Shown in pieces: positions 1 through 4,625 of a DNA stretch of 7,660 nt. The DNA is taken from positions 18,490-26,149 of the forward strand of contig DHPI01000077.1 in the NCBI GenBank assembly GCA_002407865.1, given 5' to 3'. The notes under the pieces are model-generated. The model ran no database searches. It was not told the DNA's origin and was given only the letters and a program-made list of their open reading frames with translations. Position numbers and translations under genes: made by a program. Position 1 is the first letter of the stretch; each line of letters opens with the position of its first letter. The stretch is from Spirochaetia bacterium UBA5368. GTDB taxonomy: Bacteria > Spirochaetota > UBA4802 > UBA5368.

Positions 1-383
1 AGGTGCGGCTTGGCCTTACCGCCGACCAGGGCGGCACCACGCGGCTGACAAAGCTTGTCGGCCTTGGTCAGGCGAAGCGGCTTATTATCGGGTGCGATGA
101 AGTGGACGCACAGGAGGCGCTGCGTATCGGTCTGGTCGAGTACATGGTGAAACCCGAGGAGCTCGACGAGCGGCTTATGAAGCTTGCAAAAAGGATTTCG
201 AACATGCCGCCGGCGGCGGTGCGCTTTGCGAAGAAGGGCATTAATCTTGCGCACGAAAACAGCACCATGGCCGGGCTGCTTTTCGAGCAGGCGCAATCGA
301 CCTATTGTTTCGGCAGCGAAGACCTGCACGAGGCGATTAATGCGTTCGTGGAAAAACGGAAGCCGGTGTATAACGACAGGTAA
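1..383 (+). CDS. Enoyl-CoA hydratase/isomerase (crotonase) family protein, C-terminal part
   Basis: Only the last 126 or so residues are present; the reading frame enters from the left edge, so the GTG at 3 is not the true start. The visible part begins at the conserved turn of the crotonase fold (RLGLTADQGGTTRL), continues through the helix GLGQAKRLIIGCDEVDAQEA and GLVEYMV, and ends with the typical tail FVEKRKPVY. Crotonases act on acyl-CoA thioesters in the cytoplasm (hydration, double-bond isomerisation and related reactions). The Asp in TADQGG sits where dienoyl-CoA isomerases carry a catalytic Asp and many hydratases have Pro-Gly. Isomerase activity is therefore possible, but the oxyanion-hole region lies outside the window and the reaction cannot be assigned. 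The gene converges on the minus-strand cluster ending at 467. Confidence 0.9.
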   Translation, partial: VRLGLTADQGGTTRLTKLVGLGQAKRLIIGCDEVDAQEALRIGLVEYMVKPEELDERLMKLAKRISNMPPAAVRFAKKGINLAHENSTMAGLLFEQAQSTYCFGSEDLHEAINAFVEKRKPVYNDR

Positions 384-402
384 TATCATCGTTACATTGC
401 GG

Positions 403-434
403 GGGATGCAGGCGAGTCAACCCCGCCGCATCCC
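403..434. terminator. Bulged hairpin between convergent genes, possible bidirectional terminator
   Basis: GGGATGC (403-409), a bulged A (410) and GGCG (411-414) pair with CGCC (424-427) and GCATCCC (428-434) around a 9-base loop, giving 11 base pairs. It lies 19 bases after the stop at 383 and 32 bases beyond the opposite gene's stop at 467. No T-run follows on either strand, so an intrinsic terminator is not proven; it may only block exonucleases or slow RNA polymerase. Confidence 0.45.
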
Positions 435-466
435 GTATCCGCCCTTGCATTGTTTCATCACGTTTA

Positions 467-1063
467 TTAATAGAAATTTTGAATGTCCAACCCCGAGGCT
501 GTGCGCCCCTCGCGTTGTATCAGTTCGTTCAGGCGGAGCGCTTCCGCCTTTGCGTACCCGTAGATCATTTGTACTTCGGAGGATGATATTTTCGCATCGT
601 CGCGGCAGAGCACGGACATGCGGAAATATATCAGGGCGCTTTCGAGCGGGATAGCATAATCGCTGTATCGGTGTTCCTTTATTATCGCCGGATTTCCCAC
701 TGCAAGCGAAAAGGGCGGAATTACGGTGTTTTCCTTCACGACCGCCCCTGCGGCGACGATGCTGCCGCTGCCGACGATGGTCCCGTTGAGCACAACGGAA
801 TTGATGCCGATAACGCAGCAATCGCCGACGTTGCACCCGTGGATAACGGCGCCGTGCCCCACCGTGACAAAGTTGCCGATGCGCACGGGATGGGCCATGT
901 CGCAGTGGATGACGGCGTTATCCTGTATGCTGGTGTACGATTCGATTGTGATAGGGGAGAGGTCCCCGCGGATAACGGCGCAGGGCCAGACGGACGAGCC
1001 CCGCCCGATGGTAACGCCGCCGATGATAACGGCAGTGGGATGAATGTATGCGCTGTCTGACAT
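467..1063 (-). CDS. Gamma-carbonic anhydrase-like left-handed beta-helix protein
   Basis: The 198-residue protein shows the hexapeptide repeats of a left-handed beta-helix from about residue 6 to 128 (IHPTAVIIG, VTIGRG, AVIRGD, SIVAAGAVV). Family landmarks are present: RGD (32-34), SIQDNAVIH (45-53) and VTVGHGAVIHGC (67-77). His53, His70 and His75 fit the three metal ligands of gamma-class carbonic anhydrases, which work as trimers and bind Zn or Fe between subunits. Hydration of CO2 is the known activity, but many YrdA/PaaY/CaiE-like relatives have no measured activity, so function is open. A roughly 60-residue mostly helical tail follows the helix, giving PaaY-like length. The ATG at 1063 is supported by AGGGAGG a few bases upstream. 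It is the last gene of the minus-strand cluster, 25 bases after the methyltransferase. Confidence 0.88.
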   Translation of the reverse strand: MSDSAYIHPTAVIIGGVTIGRGSSVWPCAVIRGDLSPITIESYTSIQDNAVIHCDMAHPVRIGNFVTVGHGAVIHGCNVGDCCVIGINSVVLNGTIVGSGSIVAAGAVVKENTVIPPFSLAVGNPAIIKEHRYSDYAIPLESALIYFRMSVLCRDDAKISSSEVQMIYGYAKAEALRLNELIQREGRTASGLDIQNFY

Positions 1064-1088
1064 GCGCCCTCCCTGATATTGCTACGCG

Positions 1089-1835
1089 CTATGCTTTTTG
1101 CATTACGTAAAACACGTAGCCGTAATACCGTGAATACTTTTTATAGATATCGATTTCATGCTGGGCGCTTTCGACGATGGCAAGCGCTGCCGGATTCTCC
1201 GCGTATCTGTCCCTGAAATACGGCAGTTTCCTTTCAAGCGGGGTGTAATATTCGTTCCACCACGTTGATTCTGGCAGCGTGAATGTGTCGATCAGCCGGT
1301 AGCCGCATTCGGCGATGGTGGTGCTGTTTTCCCGCAAAGCCGCGATTTCGGGATAGCCCTCCTGCCAAAACCGCCATAGTTCATCGGGGGGATTGCTGTC
1401 AAGCCAGGTGATGTGTGTGAGTGCCATGTACCCGCCACGTTTCAGAAACCGTTGCCAGTCGCGAAGCCCGTTTTTAAAGCCCGCGATGTAGATTGCGCCT
1501 TCTGACCAGATCGCGTCGAAACTTTCCGGTTTGAAATTCATGTTGAACATGGATGCGCAGACGATATCAATTCTGTCGGCGACCTTTTTCGCCTCCGCAT
1601 GATAACGCAACTGGCCGAGAAACGGCATGTAGTTGTCGAGCGCAACGATCGTAGCGGGGGTGTTCCGCGCCAGCGCAACGGTTTGCTTTCCGGGGCCGCA
1701 TCCCACATCGAGGATTTTTGATGAAGCGTTGAAGGGTGGCAAAAGGCCGAGCGCGCGCCGTGTCATCTCGTCGCTGCCTGGCCCCTGGCGCGGTAGCCCG
1801 AACTGTATCTCGTAAAATATTTCCATATCATCCAT
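1089..1835 (-). CDS. Class I SAM-dependent methyltransferase
   Basis: A 248-residue protein with a Rossmann-type methyltransferase core. Motif I is ILDVGCGPG (41-49), which binds SAM. The acidic residue ending strand 2 is probably Asp67 (ALDNY). The strand-4 region is FDAIWSEGAIYIAGF (106-120) and the strand-5 turn is FLKRGGYMALT (130-140). The N-terminal LPRQGPGSDEMTRRAL (14-29) is typical of a widespread small-molecule methyltransferase group whose substrates are mostly unknown. The C-terminal third is rich in Trp and Tyr (STWWNEYYTPLE, YKKYSRYYGYVFY), probably a substrate lid. The start at 1835 is chosen because GAAGGAG lies 8 bases upstream; the next Met, residue 4, is less well placed. 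It sits 36 bases after the phosphatase gene and 25 before the carbonic-anhydrase-like gene. Substrate not assigned. Confidence 0.88.
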   Translation of the reverse strand: MDDMEIFYEIQFGLPRQGPGSDEMTRRALGLLPPFNASSKILDVGCGPGKQTVALARNTPATIVALDNYMPFLGQLRYHAEAKKVADRIDIVCASMFNMNFKPESFDAIWSEGAIYIAGFKNGLRDWQRFLKRGGYMALTHITWLDSNPPDELWRFWQEGYPEIAALRENSTTIAECGYRLIDTFTLPESTWWNEYYTPLERKLPYFRDRYAENPAALAIVESAQHEIDIYKKYSRYYGYVFYVMQKA

Positions 1836-1871
1836 TTCCTTCGCTCCTTCCGGCGATATCTCCGGTGCGGA

Positions 1872-2426
1872 TCAACGCCGCGTGACAATCCATTGCGCCG
1901 CCTCGAACAGGTTGGCCGCGGTGTGCTCGGGCGTGACGAGAAGCTCGCCGCGGTGCTTTGCGCCATGCCCCGTCAGGAGATACACCGTGTGCGCCTTTGC
2001 GCGCCGTCCCATCTCTATGTCGTGCGGATGATCGCCGATAACGTAGGAGTTTTCGACATCGATTGCGTAGCGGTCGCGCGCGAGTTCTATGTAGTGCGGT
2101 GACGGTTTGCGGCATTCGCAGTTGTCGTCTTTCAGGTGCGGGCAGCAATACGTTTCGATGATGGTGATCCCTTCGTCGCGGAGGATGGCGGTGTAGTCGC
2201 GCATAAAATCTTCGAACTGCGCGCCGCTGAATACGCCCCTGCCGATGCCCGGCTGGTTTGTGATGATAAACAGCAGATACCGTGCCTGCAGCATGCGCAG
2301 CGCCTCGAAGGCGCGCGGGATGAATATCAGGTTGTCTCGCGAGTAGAGGTCGCCCGTATCCTCGTTGATTGTGCCGTCCCTGTCGAGGAAGACAGCGGGG
2401 CGCATGGCGCCAGTTTGCGTGCTCAT
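1872..2426 (-). CDS. gmhB: HAD-IIIA phosphatase, D-glycero-D-manno-heptose-1,7-bisphosphate 7-phosphatase type
   Basis: The 184-residue protein has the order of motifs of GmhB. Motif I is FLDRDGTIN (Asp15 nucleophile, Asp17 acid/base), motif II TNQPGIGRG (56-64), and motif IV GDHPHDIEMG (131-140). The zinc site is CPH followed by CEC (Cys95, His97, Cys103, Cys105), with RKP carrying the motif III Lys107. GmhB removes the 7-phosphate of heptose bisphosphate in ADP-heptose synthesis for LPS or glycoproteins; the related histidinol-phosphatase domain of HisB cannot be excluded, and no heptose genes are visible here. The start is uncertain. The frame is open upstream to 2630. An ATG at 2546 overlaps the stop of the preceding frame (ATGA) with GGAG directly against it, but the intervening residues are not protein-like. 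ATG 2426 or 2405 fits family length, although neither has a clear ribosome binding site. Confidence 0.8.
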   Translation of the reverse strand: MSTQTGAMRPAVFLDRDGTINEDTGDLYSRDNLIFIPRAFEALRMLQARYLLFIITNQPGIGRGVFSGAQFEDFMRDYTAILRDEGITIIETYCCPHLKDDNCECRKPSPHYIELARDRYAIDVENSYVIGDHPHDIEMGRRAKAHTVYLLTGHGAKHRGELLVTPEHTAANLFEAAQWIVTRR

Positions 2427-2465
2427 AGTACTACTATCGCTGAAGGATTGGGGTAAATCAATCAA

Positions 2466-2494
2466 AAAGCATTCGCATTTGCGCAAAGCATTCG
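2466..2494. repeat. Direct repeat AAAGCATTCG around a TTTGCGCAAA palindrome
   Basis: AAAGCATTCG occurs at 2466-2475 and 2485-2494, repeat period 19 bases. The perfect palindrome TTTGCGCAAA (2478-2487) lies between and overlaps the second copy. The site is 40 to 68 bases upstream of the likely gmhB start, where an operator would be expected, but no protein is known to bind it and chance is possible. Confidence 0.3.
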
Positions 2495-2542
2495 TATCCC
2501 TTCCGTGACGGTGCGGCACGTGTCCATGCGTTTTTCTTTTTG

Positions 2543-3036
2543 TCATCTCCAGCGATATATAGATGCTTTGCCGGAAAAAGGGCAGTAGCTGACCGTTATC
2601 CGGTTGCCGTTGTGGGTATGGAGCACACACGAGGTGGCTTTGTGGCGCGATGCGTGTTGCACCGCAGAAGCATGCGTGGCGTATCGTCTATGCGTGCTGC
2701 CGGGATGTATACTGTGCTTTCGGATATCGTGATACGGTGATTGCTGTGCCGCTGTATCCTGCAAATCCCCTGTCGTGAAACATGAGATGAAGGCATTGTA
2801 GCCGCTTACGCGCTTCCCTTTTATGCGCGTGTTCCACTGATCCCTTTCCGCATCGCGTGGCCCCTGCCGTGCGCGCACTGCATCCCCGAATTTTGTGCAA
2901 ACCGCCTCTTGTTGTTTTGTGTGCGGGGTTTTACGTACTGACGCATGCGTACACGCCCGTCGTATGTATAAAATACAATGGTATCAATATGGCCGCTGAG
3001 TGATTCGAACATGCTGTTGAGCTTTACGATTGCCAT
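2543..3036 (-). pseudogene. Small conserved-looking protein gene broken by a -1 frameshift
   Basis: ATG 3036 has GGGAAG just upstream and opens with MAIVKLNSMFESLSGHID, then TIVFYTYDGRVRMRQYVKPRT. After Thr39 this frame decays, while the next frame continues with KQQEAVCTKFGDAVRARQG, DAERDQWNTRIKGKRVSG and YNAFISCF. Adding one C next to position 2919 (ACAC-AAAA to ACACC-AAAA) joins them seamlessly (R-T-P-K-Q-Q). The joined frame ends at TGA 2543 after about 163 residues. The first 90 or so residues resemble, from memory, a family of small uncharacterised proteins with a YVKP motif and a conserved SGYN-F-IS end; function unknown. In the last part, protein-like stretches appear in two frames (ITISESTVYIPAARI in one; SCVLHTHNGNRITVSYCPFS in the other), so further lesions near 2745 and 2650 are possible. 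A sequencing error in the A-run is the alternative. Confidence 0.55.
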
Positions 3037-3308
3037 GCGCTTCCCACAATTGGGATATATACGAATGAAGGGGAGAAAATATGAAATATTTTTTCGGAGA
3101 CACGATTGTTTTGCACATCCATTAAAGGAATTATGGTGAATACATTGTTTCGGAATCTGAATTATTTGCGAGGGAAATCATGTGCGGTATTCCAGCCGGC
3201 GCCATGTTTTCAATTGTGGCGAATAATATTTATATGTAATCTTATAATATTTCGCTTGACGTCGTGATTTTCGATTATATCATTGAGATATTCGATATTG
3301 TAATCGTT
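3037..3308. other. AT-rich divergent intergenic region with tiny ORFs
   Basis: This region separates the broken minus-strand gene from the recombinase. On + there are only very short frames. ATG 3081 to TAA 3125 encodes 14 residues (MKYFFGDTIVLHIH) and has a strong GAAGGGGAG ribosome binding site. ATG 3133 to TGA 3267 encodes 44 residues. ATG 3180 to TAA 3239 encodes 19 residues after GAGGGAAA. None resembles a known protein; a leader peptide is conceivable for the first. A small inverted repeat TCCCA-CAAT-TGGGA (3042-3055) lies just upstream of the minus-strand start. No RNA gene was recognised. Confidence 0.5.
3256..3283 (+). promoter_or_regulatory. Sigma70-type promoter for the recombinase
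   Basis: TTGACG (3256-3261) and TATCAT (3278-3283) each match 5 of 6 consensus bases, with a 16-base spacer. Transcription would start near 3290, downstream of the GTG at 3264 that opens the longest frame. This supports translation from ATG 3309 instead, with a short leader that has no obvious ribosome binding site. Confidence 0.55.
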
Positions 3309-4376
3309 ATGCATATTGAAATACGACCCGACACCAACGAGAGATTTTCCGCGAAAATCCCTTACGACGCCGCCCTGGTAAATTCTATTAAGCGAATTCC
3401 TGGCTATTCATGGCATCCCGACAGAAAAGTATGGAGCTTCCCGAATACGCAGATGCACCTCGACATGCTGCTGACGATGTTGTACGATGCGTGGGGAGGT
3501 CTCGTTGGGGCAGGCGATGCCGATTATTTGCCCATTGATCTGGGGCCGCATATTGATCGGTTTCAACGTGAAATGCTTGCGAAAAAGTATAGTCGAAAAA
3601 CGATCTCGTCGTATTGCCGCACTGCCGAATTACTATGCGAATATTTTCAAAAATTACCGTCTGAGATTACACGCGACGATGTTATCGACTTCCTTGCGGA
3701 TATTTCTGAAAAAGCGGCATCGGCATCCACCATAAATGTCGCTATCAGTGCTATTGATGCGTTTCTTCCCTCGCTCAAGGGGGATGTGCGAACGACGGCG
3801 TTGACGCGGCCGAAAAAGGATCGCTCGCTCCCGGTTGTGCTCAGCCGGGAAGAAATACTGGCGCTGCTCAATGCCGTTGAAAATCTGAAACATAAAACAG
3901 TGCTTTCTCTGATATATTCTTCGGGATTGCGTGTCAGTGAGGCATCTTCAATAAAAATAGGTGATATTGACCGTTATCGTGGCATGATATGCATTCGCTG
4001 CGGTAAGGGAAGAAAAGACCGTACGACCCTGCTTTCAAGCTCCTTTCTTCGATTGCTTCAACGGTATCTGGATACGTACAATCCGAGAATATGGCTTTTC
4101 GAAGGGCAAAATAACGGTACACATATCAGCGCACGGACTATTCAGCATGTCTTTGCCGCCGCATGTAAAAAAGCGGGTATTCTTAAAAAGGCGACCGTGC
4201 ATAGTCTTCGGCATTCCTTTGCCACACACCTTCTTGAACAGGGAACCGACATTCGTTATATTCAGGAGCTTTTGGGACATAAGAGTCCTACAACGACGAT
4301 GGTGTACACACATGTGAGCAAAGTTCGTTTAACAACGATACGAAATCCTTTTGATGATTTATCTGATATTTTCTAA
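3309..4376 (+). CDS. Tyrosine recombinase/integrase with extra N-terminal domain
   Basis: Numbered from ATG 3309 (355 residues). Residues 1-50 form a small extra domain: KIPYDAALVNSIKRIPGYSW then HPDRKVWSFP, the Ile-Pro-Gly-x-x-Trp plus Lys-x-Trp pattern also seen in HARP-like domains and at the front of some integrases. A SAM-like core-binding domain follows (about 77-157; RKTISSYCRTAELLCEYF). The catalytic domain (about 175-340) has the full hexad: Arg208 (SSGLRVSE), Lys233 (GKGRKDR), His298 and Arg301 (HSLRHSFATHLL), His324 (LLGHKS) and nucleophile Tyr333 (MVYTH). It should be active in site-specific strand exchange. Its sequence reads as XerC/XerD-like; I do not see the extra insert that marks integron IntI proteins. 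The gene ends at the first of a series of inverted repeats and reads toward the restriction-modification unit, so those repeats are its likely substrates. Confidence 0.92.
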   Translation: MHIEIRPDTNERFSAKIPYDAALVNSIKRIPGYSWHPDRKVWSFPNTQMHLDMLLTMLYDAWGGLVGAGDADYLPIDLGPHIDRFQREMLAKKYSRKTISSYCRTAELLCEYFQKLPSEITRDDVIDFLADISEKAASASTINVAISAIDAFLPSLKGDVRTTALTRPKKDRSLPVVLSREEILALLNAVENLKHKTVLSLIYSSGLRVSEASSIKIGDIDRYRGMICIRCGKGRKDRTTLLSSSFLRLLQRYLDTYNPRIWLFEGQNNGTHISARTIQHVFAAACKKAGILKKATVHSLRHSFATHLLEQGTDIRYIQELLGHKSPTTTMVYTHVSKVRLTTIRNPFDDLSDIF

Positions 4377-4424
4377 GCGATAGTGGTTTACTCGCAATGT
4401 CGCGCTTTTTCATTTCTATCGCTT
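4375..4424. repeat. Inverted repeat 1 downstream of the recombinase
   Basis: AAGCGATAG (4375-4383) and CTATCGCTT (4416-4424) are perfect 9-base inverted arms around 32 bases. The left arm starts inside the recombinase stop codon. It is followed by CCTTTT, so it might act as a weak terminator for the recombinase, but the large loop and the abutting second repeat make a recombination site equally plausible. Confidence 0.5.
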
Positions 4425-4425
4425 C

Positions 4426-4485
4426 CTTTTCCGCAATTCAGATAACATGTGCAATTGTATAATTTTATGCAATGTTGCGGAAAAG
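4426..4485. repeat. Inverted repeat 2, candidate recombinase binding arms
   Basis: CTTTTCCGCAA (4426-4436) and TTGCGGAAAAG (4475-4485) are perfect 11-base inverted arms around 38 AT-rich bases, beginning one base after inverted repeat 1 ends. The interior holds AACAT (4444-4448) and ATGTT (4472-4476), an alternative inner pairing. Two consecutive long-armed palindromes directly after a tyrosine recombinase gene suggest an attachment region. Confidence 0.6.
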
Positions 4486-4503
4486 ACAAGTTGTGCGAAA
4501 GAC
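4475..4503 (+). repeat. Imperfect tandem repeat at the left cassette boundary
   Basis: TTGCGGAAAAGAC (4475-4487) and TTGTGCGAAAGAC (4491-4503) are near-copies in the same direction, 16 bases apart. The first is the right arm of inverted repeat 2; the second forms most of the left 23-base element. Repeated binding sites beside a core site are typical of recombinase attachment regions, so this may be the resident site, by analogy with attI. Confidence 0.4.
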
Positions 4504-4512
4504 TTTGCCCCC
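4490..4512 (+). repeat. Left copy of the 23-base inverted element
   Basis: It begins GTTGTGCGAA and ends GACTTTGCCCCC. The reverse complement of 7618-7640 is identical except for one A/G difference at 4500. Similarity stops sharply at both ends. GTTGTGC resembles, but does not satisfy, the integron core GTTRRRY (the second R is T). Confidence 0.85.
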
Positions 4513-4523
4513 TTTCCTGTGAT

Positions 4524-4548
4524 AAAAAGCCGGGCGTCCATGCCCGGC
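4524..4548 (-). terminator. Intrinsic terminator on the minus strand, opposite to the flanking genes
   Basis: A perfect 7-base-pair GC stem (GCCGGGC 4529-4535, GCCCGGC 4542-4548) closes the loop GTCCAT. On the minus strand it is followed by TTTTT (A-run 4524-4528 on +), the classical intrinsic terminator layout. On + no T-run follows. No minus-strand gene lies to its right in the window, so it would stop antisense transcription leaving the restriction-modification unit toward the recombinase. Confidence 0.75.
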
Positions 4549-4625
4549 AATAAATTAATGTTCTTGATTAATAATTAAGTATTATAAGGAATATATTATT
4601 AAATCATTTTAAAGCAAGGTATTAC
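4549..4625 (+). promoter_or_regulatory. AT-rich leader of the restriction-modification gene
   Basis: These 77 bases are almost entirely A and T and end in AAGCAAGGTATTAC before ATG 4626, giving AAGG as a reasonable ribosome binding site 7 bases away. A -10-like TATAAG lies at 4583-4588, but no convincing -35 partner at normal spacing was found. The gene probably has its own promoter here, since a hairpin separates it from the recombinase. Confidence 0.35.

Noticed and set aside
184..654. Plus-strand frame of 156 residues across the crotonase end
   Set aside because: Out-of-frame shadow of the crotonase gene and antisense of the carbonic-anhydrase-like gene; Arg-rich with no motifs.
671..1060. 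Plus-strand frames antisense to the carbonic-anhydrase-like gene
   Set aside because: They mirror the repeated hexapeptides of the real gene, giving Asp/Ala/Pro-rich text with no domain or ribosome binding site.
2427..2630. Full 252-residue frame of the phosphatase
   Set aside because: The first 68 residues are rich in His, Arg and Lys in an unstructured way, exceed the usual family length and lack a good start signal.
2540..2740. Plus-strand frame of 66 residues opposite the broken gene
   Set aside because: No ribosome binding site and no protein-like pattern; the minus strand carries the better signal.
3264..3308. GTG start giving a 370-residue recombinase
   Set aside because: The first 15 codons overlap a good promoter (3256-3283), are AT-rich and lack a ribosome binding site; the conserved-looking protein begins at Met 3309.
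4375..4512. Canonical integron (IntI with attI and attC)
   Set aside because: The recombinase reads as Xer-like without the IntI-specific insert, and GTTGTGC / GCACAAC do not fit GTTRRRY / RYYYAAC. An integron-like analogy is kept only as a hypothesis.
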